Assembly (NCBI GenBank): GCA_040507895.1
Contig: JBEVNX010000072.1
Coordinates: 1 to 31,045, forward strand
Direction of reading: 5' to 3'
Length of the DNA: 31,045 nt
From: JBEVNX01 sp040507895
Lineage (GTDB): Bacteria; Desulfobacterota; Binatia; JACPRU01
A program made the translations under genes and the position numbers. Below are positions 1-8,617 of this stretch, piece by piece. Numbering within the stretch: the stretch's first letter is position 1; the number at the start of each line of letters is the position of its first letter. Below the pieces are notes generated by a model, which had not been told where the DNA came from, ran no database searches, and saw nothing but the letters and a program-made list of their open reading frames with translations.

Positions 1-1410
<1,410 letters not shown>

Positions 1411-1413
1411 GAG

Positions 1414-1734
1414 TCAGTCTTCTTCCATGCTGCAGCGCAAGGGGAACTCGTGCGCGTGCGCCAACGAGTGCACCTTCTCGACCTTGGTCTCCGCCACCTC
1501 GTAGGGATACACGCCGGCTACGCCGATCCCCTTGCGGTGGACGTGCAGCATGATCGCCGTGGCCTCGGCTTCGGGATGATTGAAGACGCTCTGCAGCACA
1601 TGCACGACGAACTCCATCGTGGTGTAGTCGTCGTTGTGCAGCAACACCTTGTAGAGAGGGGGCCGCTTGAGCTTCTTCTCGGTCTTGGTCCGAGTGATTA
1701 CGTCGGGCGTATCCGCAGTGCCACGCTCGCTCAT
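1414..1734 (-). CDS. clpS: ATP-dependent Clp protease adaptor ClpS
   Basis: This 106-residue protein is the N-end-rule adaptor that hands substrates with destabilising N-termini to ClpAP. The core YKVLLHNDDYTTMEFVVHVL carries the Asn-Asp-Asp that binds the N-degron amine. It is followed by MLHVHRKGIGVAGVY and the ClpA-contact helix EVAETKVEKVHSLAHAHEFPL. The start is the ATG at 1734, because the longer open frame upstream reads as low-complexity Arg/Ser noise over leuD. There is no clear Shine-Dalgarno sequence. A weak promoter-like pair lies so close upstream that the transcript may be nearly leaderless. The gene lies directly upstream of clpA. Confidence 0.96.
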   Translation of the reverse strand: MSERGTADTPDVITRTKTEKKLKRPPLYKVLLHNDDYTTMEFVVHVLQSVFNHPEAEATAIMLHVHRKGIGVAGVYPYEVAETKVEKVHSLAHAHEFPLRCSMEED

Positions 1735-1743
1735 GCCGCGAGA

Positions 1744-1772
1744 AGTGTAACCCGCGCCGGTCCGAGTGGGAA
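1744..1772 (-). promoter_or_regulatory. Possible clpS-clpA promoter
   Basis: Reading the minus strand, TTCCCA (1772-1767) and TACACT (1749-1744) are separated by 17 bases. Each matches the sigma70 consensus at four of six positions. Transcription would begin about 7 bases after the -10, almost at the clpS ATG, which would explain the missing Shine-Dalgarno sequence. This is weak motif evidence only. The pair may equally be chance, with clpSA expressed by readthrough from leuCD. Confidence 0.25.
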
Positions 1773-1807
1773 GCCTCCGGAGCAGCGGCGCGTCGCGCGG
1801 TCGGCGG

Positions 1808-2422
1808 TCAAGCGGCCTTCGAGGGCCCCGGCAGACGCGCCGCAAGCGCCTCGGTCGCATCGCGCCCGTCGAGTAGCTGGCCGAGCGCGTCCCATTGGCC
1901 CTCGACGAGGCTCCGGCGCGTGCTCTGCGGAATCTTGCCGCGGATTTCCCGAGCGCCGAAGCGGACGACCGGCTCCGGTGCACCGAGGTCGATCTCGATC
2001 TCGCGCTCGGGGTGCTCGGAGATCCAGCGACCCAGCTCCTCACGCTCGGCAGGCTCGAGCGAGACGCACGGGATGCCGAGCGTCGTCGAGTTGCCGAAGA
2101 AGATCTCCGCGAAGCCTTCGGCGAGGATCGCGCGGATGCCGGAGTAGTAGAGCGACTGGGGGGCGTGCTCGCGCGAGCTGCCGCAGCCGAAATTGCGCCC
2201 GGAGACGAGGATGCTCGCGCCGCGGTGGCGCGGGTCGTCGAGCGGATGGCCGAGCGAGCGGCCGTGCTCGTCGAAGCGTACGTCTTGGAAGGCATACGCT
2301 CCCAGGCCGTCGAACGTCACACACTTGAGATAGCGCGCCGGGATGATGCGGTCCGTGTCGATGTCGTCGCCCGGCACGACGACGCCGCGGCCGCGAACGG
2401 ACGTGATCTTGGCGAGCGCCAT
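1808..2422 (-). CDS. leuD: 3-isopropylmalate dehydratase small subunit LeuD
   Basis: LeuD is the small subunit of isopropylmalate isomerase, which converts 2- to 3-isopropylmalate in leucine synthesis. The 204-residue protein shows the aconitase swivel-domain motifs GDDIDTDRIIPARYLK, LVSGRNFGCGSSREHAP and FAEIFFGNSTTLGIPCV. The ATG at 2422 shares one base with the leuC stop (TGATG), so the two subunits are translationally coupled. The longer frame upstream overlaps leuC and is not coding. The C-terminus (residues about 160-204) is less conserved, as is normal for the family. Confidence 0.96.
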   Translation of the reverse strand: MALAKITSVRGRGVVVPGDDIDTDRIIPARYLKCVTFDGLGAYAFQDVRFDEHGRSLGHPLDDPRHRGASILVSGRNFGCGSSREHAPQSLYYSGIRAILAEGFAEIFFGNSTTLGIPCVSLEPAEREELGRWISEHPEREIEIDLGAPEPVVRFGAREIRGKIPQSTRRSLVEGQWDALGQLLDGRDATEALAARLPGPSKAA

Positions 2423-3840
2423 CAGCTGCTCCCCTCGATGCCGAACACCTCGCGGGCGTCGGCGATCTCCCCGGCGACCGCAGCCGCGGCGACCATCACC
2501 GGGCTCATCAGCACGGTGCGCCCCGTGGAGCTCCCCTGCCGGCCTTTGAAATTCCGGTTCGACGAAGACGCACAGAGCTGATCGCCGACGAGCCTGTCGG
2601 GATTCATCGCCAGGCACATCGAGCAGCCGGCCTCCCGCCACTCGAAGCCCGCATCGCGGAAGATCTCGTCGAGCCCTTCGGCGCGAGCGGCCTGGTCGAC
2701 GAGCTGTGAGCCGGGCACGACGAGGGCTTTCACCCCCGGCGCCACTCGATGGCCGCGGATGTGGCGTGCCACCTCGCGGAAATCCGACAGCCGCGCGTTG
2801 GTGCAGCTGCCGATGAACGTCACCTCGACTCTCGTCCCCTTGATCGGAGCGCCGGGCTCGAGCTTCATGTACTCGAGCGCCTCGGCGATCGACGCCCGTT
2901 CCTCGGGCTCGCTGCCCTCGACGGTCGGCACGCGCTCGTCGATCGCGATCGCCTGTCCGGGGTTGATCCCCCAGGTGACTGTCGGCGGCATGTCCTCGGC
3001 GCGCATCGCCACCACGTCGTCGTAGCGAGCGTCGGGATCGGAGGCGAACCCTCGCCAGCGATCTAGGGCTGCGTCCCAGGCACCGCCGCGAGGCGCGTAC
3101 GGACGGCCCTTCAGAAAGGCGAACGTCGTCTCGTCGGGATTGACGTAGCCGCAGCGCGCACCGCCCTCGATCGACATGTTGCAGATCGTCATGCGCTCTT
3201 CCATCGACATCGCCTCGATGGTCGAGCCGCCGTACTCGTAGGCGTAGCCGACTCCGCCGTTCACGCCGAGCGTGCGGATCACGTGCAGGATCACGTCCTT
3301 GGCGTAGACGCCGGGGCCGAGGCGGCCGTCGAGGCGGATGCGGCGCACTTTCAGCTTGCCCATCGCGAGAGTCTGGGTGGCGAGCACGTCGCGCACCTGG
3401 CTAGTGCCGATGCCGAACGCGATCGCGCCGAAGGCACCGTGCGTGGAGGTGTGTGAGTCACCGCACGCGATCGTGATGCCCGGCTGGGTCAAGCCCTGCT
3501 CGGGTCCGATCACGTGGACGATGCCCTGCTTGCCGCTCGGCGTGTCGAAGAGCGTGATGTCGTAGCGGTCGCAATTGTCCTTCAGTGCCACCATCATCTG
3601 CTCGGCCATCGCGTCCTGAAACGGCCGGCGGCGCGTGTCAGTCGGGATGATGTGGTCGACGGTGGCGAAGGTGCGCTCGGGGTGGGGGACCGAGAGGCCG
3701 AGCTGGCGGATCATGCCGAAGGCCTGCGGGCTCGTCACCTCGTGGATGAGGTGCAAGGCGATGAACAGCTGCGTCTGGCCGTTCGGTAACGTGCGCACGG
3801 TGTGCGCTTCCCACACTTTGTCAAAGAGACTCTTCCCCAT
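2422..3840 (-). CDS. leuC: 3-isopropylmalate dehydratase large subunit LeuC
   Basis: LeuC is the 4Fe-4S catalytic subunit of isopropylmalate isomerase. At 472 residues it matches the bacterial LeuC length. The three cluster cysteines are visible as C346 (FIGSCTNAR), C406 and C409 (GCSMCLAMN). The substrate-binding ACGDSHTSTHGAFGA segment lies around residue 126 and EGLDEIF...FEWR precedes the cluster. I chose ATG 3840 (MGKSLFDKVWEAHTV) because it aligns with the usual N-terminus. A GTG four codons upstream (3852) is the alternative, and neither has a strong ribosome binding site. It overlaps leuD by one base and lies 65 bases downstream of the glycosylase gene on the same strand. Confidence 0.96.
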   Translation of the reverse strand: MGKSLFDKVWEAHTVRTLPNGQTQLFIALHLIHEVTSPQAFGMIRQLGLSVPHPERTFATVDHIIPTDTRRRPFQDAMAEQMMVALKDNCDRYDITLFDTPSGKQGIVHVIGPEQGLTQPGITIACGDSHTSTHGAFGAIAFGIGTSQVRDVLATQTLAMGKLKVRRIRLDGRLGPGVYAKDVILHVIRTLGVNGGVGYAYEYGGSTIEAMSMEERMTICNMSIEGGARCGYVNPDETTFAFLKGRPYAPRGGAWDAALDRWRGFASDPDARYDDVVAMRAEDMPPTVTWGINPGQAIAIDERVPTVEGSEPEERASIAEALEYMKLEPGAPIKGTRVEVTFIGSCTNARLSDFREVARHIRGHRVAPGVKALVVPGSQLVDQAARAEGLDEIFRDAGFEWREAGCSMCLAMNPDRLVGDQLCASSSNRNFKGRQGSSTGRTVLMSPVMVAAAAVAGEIADAREVFGIEGSS

Positions 3841-3905
3841 GGTGAACGGCACATTCTAGTCCGTGCGCGCCGCGGTGCAACGGGGAGGATCGGTTCCCGC
3901 CGGGG

Positions 3906-4517
3906 TCAACGCCGGCCCGACACGGCCGGCTCGTCGCGGACGCACAGGCGCCAGGGCTTGTCGACGTACGCTCCGGCGTAGTCGATGCCGATCCGCGCCG
4001 TGCGGCGCACCTCGGACGCGGCGAAGGAGCGTGCGGGGCGGATCGTGAGCGCGGATGCCGTCAGGTCCGCGCCGTTCAGCGTTCGATCGATGCCGAAGGC
4101 ACGGCAAAGGTTGCCAGGGCCCCGAGCGAGTCGAAACGCGGAGATCTTCTCGGACAGCTGTCGCCGCGCACGCATCGACCCGAGGCCGAAGGTCGGTGCC
4201 ACGGCGCGGATCAGGATCGCCTCGGCGATGCCTGCGGCGCGAGTCACCACGTTCAGGCAATTGTGCATGCCGTAGGTGAAGTACACGTACGCGTGGCCGG
4301 GGGGGCCATACATCACCTCGTTGCGAGCCGTACGCCGGCCGCCGGCCGAATGGCAGGCGAGGTCGCGGGGACCGCAGTATGCCTCGACCTCGACGATGAT
4401 GCCCACGGCGGGCTCGGCGGCGGCGCAGTGCACGAGGAGGCAGCCGAGCAGATCTCGCGCCACCCGGAGCGTGGGGCGATCGTAAAACGAGCGGGCGAGC
4501 GGCGCGGCAAGGCTCAG
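3906..4517 (-). CDS. DNA-3-methyladenine glycosylase (Mpg/AAG family), probable CTG start
   Basis: This enzyme removes alkylated purines from DNA to start base excision repair. The sequence has the AAG fold signatures LARSFYDRP, GIIVEVEAYCGPRDLACHS (catalytic Glu in VEAY), YGPPGHAYVYFTYGMHNCLNVV and RGPGNLCRAFGI. The conserved N-terminus LARSFYD has no nearby ATG, GTG or TTG. The best start is a CTG at 4517 whose CTGA overlaps the stop of the upstream GST gene, with a GGTGGAG sequence about 5 bases before it. That gives 203 residues, the family's usual size. The alternative is an ATG at 4598 (230 residues) inside the GST gene. The product is certain; the start is not. Confidence 0.88.
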   Translation of the reverse strand: MSLAAPLARSFYDRPTLRVARDLLGCLLVHCAAAEPAVGIIVEVEAYCGPRDLACHSAGGRRTARNEVMYGPPGHAYVYFTYGMHNCLNVVTRAAGIAEAILIRAVAPTFGLGSMRARRQLSEKISAFRLARGPGNLCRAFGIDRTLNGADLTASALTIRPARSFAASEVRRTARIGIDYAGAYVDKPWRLCVRDEPAVSGRR

Positions 4518-5290
4518 CGAATCTCCACCGCGAAGCGTATGTTCTTCTTCCTCATGCCGTCGAGGACGATGTCGCGCCCGCCGCTGCGCATCATCCATTC
4601 GAGGCGATGATCGCGATACTCCCGCACGAAGGAGCCGGATTCGATCAGCGAGCCGACTTGCTCGAACGCCGGCATGGCCGCTTGTGCCTCGCCGAGACAG
4701 CGAGCGACGCTCGGGCGCTGTCGCACGCGCTCCATCCAGGCGGAGAGGCTCGAGCCGGCGGGCGGTGTGAAGCCGAACCCACCTGAGCTCGCGACGTACG
4801 GAACGACGCTCAGATCTCCCCATCCGAATCCGTCGCCGTTGAACCAGGCGTGCTTGCCGAGCGCGCGCTCGAGCCAGGAGTGCACGCCGGCGATCTGCGC
4901 GCCGGCGCGCGCCGTCAGCTCTGTGGCGAGCGCGCCGCTGGCACGCCGGAAGTAACGGACCTCGGCGAGAGCCCAGTTGATCGCCTCGTAGTACGTGTCG
5001 CAGAGCTCCTCGATCATGCGCACGCGGGCGCGCTCGGCCGGCTCCTTCGGCAACATCGGCGGCGTCGGCCAGCGCTCCTCGACGTACTCGAGGATGATGG
5101 TCGAATCGAACACGTCGAGACCGCCGTCGACCAGGCACGGGACCTCGCGCCGCGGGCTAGCGGACTCAAACCCGGGGTCCGAGCCAAAGAGGTTTGGAAC
5201 CACCGGCTCGAACGGGACGTTCTTCTCGTAGAGTGCGATCTTGACCTTCTGAGCGTAGGGCGAAAGCGGGTGTTCGTAGAGCTTCATCAT
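4514..5290 (-). CDS. Glutathione S-transferase family protein
   Basis: This is a 258-residue cytosolic GST. The N-terminal thioredoxin-like domain starts MKLYEHPLSPYAQKVKIALYE and includes the glutathione-site segments REVPCLVDG and DVFDSTIILEYVEERWP (about residues 50-75). The helical C-terminal domain has the typical GDGFGWGDLSVVPYV turn. AGGAGG precedes two consecutive ATG codons at 5290 and 5287, and either could be used. The last 35 residues (SGGRDIVLDGMRKKNIRFAVEIR region) extend past the usual domain. The substrate cannot be predicted. Its stop overlaps the proposed start of the DNA glycosylase gene, hinting at a small detoxification/repair operon. Confidence 0.92.
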   Translation of the reverse strand: MMKLYEHPLSPYAQKVKIALYEKNVPFEPVVPNLFGSDPGFESASPRREVPCLVDGGLDVFDSTIILEYVEERWPTPPMLPKEPAERARVRMIEELCDTYYEAINWALAEVRYFRRASGALATELTARAGAQIAGVHSWLERALGKHAWFNGDGFGWGDLSVVPYVASSGGFGFTPPAGSSLSAWMERVRQRPSVARCLGEAQAAMPAFEQVGSLIESGSFVREYRDHRLEWMMRSGGRDIVLDGMRKKNIRFAVEIR

Positions 5291-5401
5291 GCCACCTCCT
5301 CGGGATCGGCCCATCCACTTCGACGCGCGAGACGCCCGCGATAGCGGAAAGCCGTCGACGCGGTCAAACGAGATCCACCGCTCCGAAGATCCGTGCCGCG
5401 T

Positions 5402-5430
5402 CGGCTCGCGCATTGCTCGCACGCGAGCCG
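5402..5430. other. Inverted repeat in the divergent GST/frnE intergenic region
   Basis: A perfect 9-bp inverted repeat, CGGCTCGCG (5402-5410) and CGCGAGCCG (5422-5430), flanks an 11-base loop. It lies in the 158-base gap between the divergent GST gene and the selenoprotein gene, ending 18 bases before the latter's ATG. It could be an operator for either gene or a 5' leader hairpin. High GC makes chance dyads common, so its role is unproven. Confidence 0.4.
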
Positions 5431-5448
5431 CCTGTCAGACTCGAGCCC

Positions 5449-6075
5449 ATGCCGCAAGCCGTCGTGAAGCTCACCGTCTTCTCCGACGTTCTCTGACCCT
5501 GGTGCTTCAACGGGGCCGTGCGCCTCGAGAAGATCGCCAAGGAGTACGCGGGCTCGTGCGAAGTCCGCTGGAAGAGCTTCTTGCTCCGTCCACGCCCCGA
5601 GCCGCGCACGCTCGAAGAGTTCCGCGTCTACACCGAGTCATGGCGCCGCCCCGCCGCCCAAGATGAATCCGGCCGGTTCACGGTATGGTCGACGGACGAG
5701 CCGCCGCCGAGCCATTCCGTGCCCCCCGCGGTCGCGACGAAGGCCGCGGCGCGCCAAGGGGCGGAGGCGTTCGAGCGCTATCACCTCGCGCTCATGGACA
5801 GCTACTTCTATCGGAACCGCAACATCACGGACCCCGCGAACCTCGTGCACATCGCCGAGGAGACGGGCCTCGACGTGGCGGCCTTCGTCGCCGCGCTGCG
5901 CGACCCGTCGGTCGGCCGCGAGGTGGTGGACGATCACAACGAGGCGGTCTCGCTCGGCATCGGTGGCGTGCCCGCGGTGATCGTCGACGACCGTTGGAAG
6001 GTCAGCGGCGCGCAGCCGCGCGAGGTGTATCGGCGCATCGTCGAGATGCGCCTCGCCGGGGAATCACTCGGTTGA
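5449..6075 (+). CDS. FrnE/DsbA-family thiol oxidoreductase, probable selenoprotein (Sec at TGA 5494-5496)
   Basis: The ATG at 5449 reads MPQAVVKLTVFSDVL, then TGA at codon 16, then PWCFNG and a full FrnE/DsbA-like domain to the stop at 6073-6075 (208 residues). Family members have a CPWC redox motif after the first beta strand (SDxxCPWCYxG), so TGA stands exactly where the first catalytic cysteine belongs. The protein would carry U16-P-W-C19. The cis-proline loop (GIGGVPAVIVDDRW) and the final VSGAQPREVYRRIVE helix are intact. A hairpin resembling a bacterial SECIS starts 4 bases after the TGA. Without recoding, only a GTG start at 5518 is left, giving 185 residues with no active site. There is no strong Shine-Dalgarno. 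The alternative, a one-base nonsense mutation, is less likely because the whole frame is otherwise preserved. Confidence 0.88.
5501..5524 (+). promoter_or_regulatory. Putative bacterial SECIS element of the FrnE-like selenoprotein gene
   Basis: Just after the TGA, GGTGC (5501-5505) pairs with GCGCC (5520-5524), including one G-U pair. A 5' bulge TTCA (5506-5509) follows, then ACG (5510-5512) pairs with CGT (5517-5519). The apical loop is GGGC (5513-5516). The loop begins with G and lies 16 bases after the TGA, within the known spacing for SelB-binding hairpins, and there are unpaired U residues on the 5' side. The structure was folded by eye, and the pairing is less perfect than in the osmC-like gene. 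Confidence 0.6.
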
Positions 6076-6078
6076 TTC
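6061..6078. terminator. Dyad at the overlapping 3' ends of frnE-like and pentapeptide genes
   Basis: GAATCA (6061-6066) and TGATTC (6073-6078) form a perfect 6-bp inverted repeat around a 6-base loop. It contains both stop codons of the two convergent genes, whose coding regions overlap by 12 bases. It could act as a short bidirectional terminator, but the stem is short and no clear T tract follows. Confidence 0.3.
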
Positions 6079-7209
6079 TTCGAGCGCGCCGAGCAAGCGC
6101 TCGAGCTCGCGCCGGAACACCGGATCGCGCGGGTCTTCCCAGTCGCCGCCGCGGAAGTCGGCTACGAAGCGATCGGCACCGAGGGGCGCGAGCATGCCCG
6201 GCGCGTCGAAGTCGTCGATGCGCACCGCCACGACGATGCGCCGCCGCTCCGCCCGCTCCTTCTCGAGCGCGCACTCGAGCGCATCGCGAAGCTTCTCGTC
6301 CGCGGCCGCCGCTCGCGAGCCGAGCACGATCAAACGATCGTGAAAGCGGATTCGCAAGTTGAGGTCGGGGTTGTGCCGCCCGACCAGCTCCTCGGCCTCG
6401 TGGCGGTACCAGGCGAGGTGGCGGTGCATGCGGAGATAGGCCCGCAGGCGGCGTGCGCGCGGCCGGTCGGCATCGGCGAAGAGCAGGAACAGGGCGTCGC
6501 CGACCAGCATACCTTCCTCCGCCACGGCCACCGCCTTCAGGTACTCGATGGTGAGCGGCGAAAGGCCGATGCCGATCAGGAACGCGTCGGGGATCTCGCC
6601 GCGCGACATGAGGAACGCATCGACGCCGAGCGTGCTCGGGCCGTCGTGCACGACCGCATCGAGGCCGGCCGCTCGAGACAGGTCGGACGCGGCGAGCACC
6701 GTGAACGCGAAGCGCGCGCCGTGAAAGTCGGCGCCGTCGAGGTGGGACTCGCGGAGGTTGGCGCCGATCAGCACCGCGTCGCGGAAGCTCGCCCCACCGA
6801 GCTCGGCGCCGATGAGGTTGGCGTCGTAGAGATTGGCGCGCTCGAAGCGCGCCCGCGAGAGGTCGGCATCGGTGAGCAGCGCCTCGGCGAGGTCGGCGGA
6901 GCGAAAGTCGGCCCCGGCGAGGTGCGCGAGCGATAGATCGACTCGGCCGAACCGCGAGCCGTTGGCGAGCACGTCCGGCAAGCTCGCCGCCCGCAGGCTC
7001 GCCCCTTCGAGCAGAGCGTCTCGGAGATCGGCGCCGTCGAGGCGAGCGTCCCGCAGGCACGTGCCGCGCAGATCCACGCCGTGCAGGTTCGAGCCGACGA
7101 GCCGCGCGCCGGTGAGATCGGCGCCCGCCAGACGCGATTCGCGGAGATCCTCGCCGGAGAGGTCCGCGCCCGTCAGCGAACGCCCGCGCCGCTCGTTGCC
7201 TCCGTCCAC
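6064..7209 (-). CDS. Pentapeptide-repeat protein with C-terminal TIR-like domain
   Basis: This 381-residue protein starts with about 35 pentapeptide repeats (A(D/N)LxxA pattern, residues about 12-190), which form a right-handed beta-helix. The C-terminal 160 residues recall the back half of bacterial TIR domains found after such repeats: WYRHEAEELVG where TIRs have WFxPE, then FHDRLIVLGS, a long charged helix DALECALEKERAERRRIVVAVRIDDF, and a final DFRGGDWEDPRDPVFRRELERLLGAL. The usual first TIR strand (CFISYSSKD) is not recognisable. So it is either a divergent or a degenerate TIR. The start is GTG 7209; no other early start exists. The role is unknown; signalling or defence is a guess. Confidence 0.75.
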   Translation of the reverse strand: MDGGNERRGRSLTGADLSGEDLRESRLAGADLTGARLVGSNLHGVDLRGTCLRDARLDGADLRDALLEGASLRAASLPDVLANGSRFGRVDLSLAHLAGADFRSADLAEALLTDADLSRARFERANLYDANLIGAELGGASFRDAVLIGANLRESHLDGADFHGARFAFTVLAASDLSRAAGLDAVVHDGPSTLGVDAFLMSRGEIPDAFLIGIGLSPLTIEYLKAVAVAEEGMLVGDALFLLFADADRPRARRLRAYLRMHRHLAWYRHEAEELVGRHNPDLNLRIRFHDRLIVLGSRAAAADEKLRDALECALEKERAERRRIVVAVRIDDFDAPGMLAPLGADRFVADFRGGDWEDPRDPVFRRELERLLGALEESTE

Positions 7210-7294
7210 GTCTGCGCCACTGCTAGCACAGCGGCAGTGATCCCGTCAGCGCGCGCTCGGTCTTGCGGGGCATCGCGTCGAGTCGATAGGACAG

Positions 7295-7317
7295 AGAGTC
7301 TGTGACTCACAGACTCT
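7295..7317. promoter_or_regulatory. Perfect palindrome, candidate operator upstream of acyl-CoA dehydrogenase
   Basis: AGAGTCTGTG (7295-7304) and CACAGACTCT (7308-7317) are perfect inverted repeats around ACT. The site is clearly less GC-rich than its surroundings and ends 14 bases before the AGGAGG ribosome binding site of the acyl-CoA dehydrogenase gene. A 10+3+10 dyad in this position is typical of a dimeric repressor site, such as the TetR-type regulators that often control fatty-acid degradation genes. No such regulator gene is in the window. A transcript hairpin near the ribosome binding site is the alternative. Confidence 0.6.
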
Positions 7318-7343
7318 GAGCGCCGAATCCCAGGAGGTTTGCC

Positions 7344-8561
7344 ATGTCGATCGATTTCACGCTCCCCCCGGACGTCGTCGCGATCCGCGACCGAGTGCGA
7401 CGATTCATGGACGACGAAGTACGCCCGGTGGAGTCGCGTCTTCGCGAGTACGCCGACCCGCGCGCGGAGATCCAGAAGCTACGGGACAAGGCCAAGCGCG
7501 AAAAGCTGTGGAATCCTCATCTGCCCCCCGAATGGGGCGGGCTCGGTCTCGGGCCGATGGCGATGGCCACGGTGTCGGCCGAGTGCGGCCGCACGCGCTG
7601 GGGAGCCTACGTGCTCAACTGCATGGCGCCCGACGAAGGCAACATGCACACGCTCTTGCACAACGCCACGGCCGAGCAGAACGAGAAGTACTTGCGCCCG
7701 CTCGCCGAGGGAAAGGTGCGCTCGTGCTTTGCGATGACGGAGCCCGAGGTGGCCGGCTCGGATCCGACGCAGATCCGCACGAGCGCCGTGAAGCGCGGCG
7801 ATCACTGGGTGATCAACGGGCACAAGTGGTTCACCTCGGGCGCCAACGGAGCGGCCTTCGCGATCGTCATCGCCAAGACCGATCCCGATGCCGATCCGCC
7901 TCAGGCGCGCAATTCCGCCTTCCTCGTCAAGTGCGACAATCCGGGCTGGCAAATCGTGCGCGACGTCAACACCATGGCCGGGCACGGCAACCACTGCGAG
8001 GTGCGGCTGGCCGACTGCGTGGTCGGCGCCGATGCCATGCTCGGGGAACGCGGCGGCGGGCACAAGCTCGGCCAGTTCCGGCTCGGTCCGGCGCGTCTCG
8101 CGCACTGCATGCGCTGGATCGGCAACGCCGAGGTCGCGCTCGAGCTGCTCGTCAAGCGCGCCCTCGAGCGTCACGTGCAGGGCGGCAAGCTCGCCGACAA
8201 GCAGGCGATCCAGTGGATGATGTCCGAGTCCGCGATGGAGCTCTACGCGGGCAAGCTGATGGTGCTTCACGCTGCGTACCTCATCGAGAAGGGATTGCCT
8301 TTCAAGCAGGAGGTGTCGATCGCCAAGCACCACGTCGCCAACATGCTGTGGCGGATCATCGACCGCGCCATCCAGGTCCACGGCGCGCTCGGCTACTCCA
8401 AGGATTCGCCGCTCGAGCGCATGCTTCGCCACGCGCGCGCGGCGCGGCTCGTCGATGGCGCCGACGAGGTGCACATGATGCAGATCGCGCGCAACGTCAT
8501 GGAGGCGTTCGAAGAAGAGGGAACCACGCGGCGCGCGACCGGCTACGGACTTCTCTACTGA
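7344..8561 (+). CDS. Acyl-CoA dehydrogenase family protein (ACAD10/11-like)
   Basis: This 405-residue flavoprotein oxidises an acyl-CoA at the alpha-beta bond. It shows the N-terminal helical domain (DVVAIRDRVRRFMDDEVRP), the FAD-contact segments CFAMTEPEVAGSDPTQIRTSA and WVINGHKWFTSGAN, the RLGPARLAHCMRWIGNAE helix and the C-terminal IQVHGALGYSKDSPLERMLRHARAARLVDGADEVHMMQIAR. The latter resembles the large ACAD10/11 group rather than short-chain enzymes. An AGGAGG at 7332-7337 sets the start at ATG 7344. The gene stands alone on its strand between two minus-strand genes and has a palindromic candidate operator upstream. The chain length of its substrate cannot be told from sequence. Confidence 0.94.
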   Translation: MSIDFTLPPDVVAIRDRVRRFMDDEVRPVESRLREYADPRAEIQKLRDKAKREKLWNPHLPPEWGGLGLGPMAMATVSAECGRTRWGAYVLNCMAPDEGNMHTLLHNATAEQNEKYLRPLAEGKVRSCFAMTEPEVAGSDPTQIRTSAVKRGDHWVINGHKWFTSGANGAAFAIVIAKTDPDADPPQARNSAFLVKCDNPGWQIVRDVNTMAGHGNHCEVRLADCVVGADAMLGERGGGHKLGQFRLGPARLAHCMRWIGNAEVALELLVKRALERHVQGGKLADKQAIQWMMSESAMELYAGKLMVLHAAYLIEKGLPFKQEVSIAKHHVANMLWRIIDRAIQVHGALGYSKDSPLERMLRHARAARLVDGADEVHMMQIARNVMEAFEEEGTTRRATGYGLLY

Positions 8562-8565
8562 CGGC

Positions 8566-8599
8566 GGCCCGGAGTCCATGCCGGGTGTCCGGACGGGCC
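8566..8599. terminator. Possible bidirectional terminator hairpin
   Basis: In the 56-base gap between convergent genes, GGCCC (8566-8570) pairs with GGGCC (8595-8599) and GTCC (8574-8577) with GGAC (8591-8594). A 3-base bulge and a 13-base loop separate them. No T tract follows on either strand. The position suits a terminator for the acyl-CoA dehydrogenase and ATP-grasp genes, but it is uncertain. Confidence 0.35.
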
Positions 8600-8617
8600 C
8601 ATCGGCGAAGGACCCGC

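Noticed and set aside
4514..4516. TGA ending the GST gene as selenocysteine
   Set aside because: Readthrough gives Arg/Pro-rich sequence over the glycosylase gene, and the GST fold is already complete.
5518..6075. Normal 185-residue protein starting at GTG 5518
   Set aside because: That start removes the first beta strand and the redox motif of a thioredoxin-fold enzyme, while the upstream frame encodes exactly those elements around a TGA.
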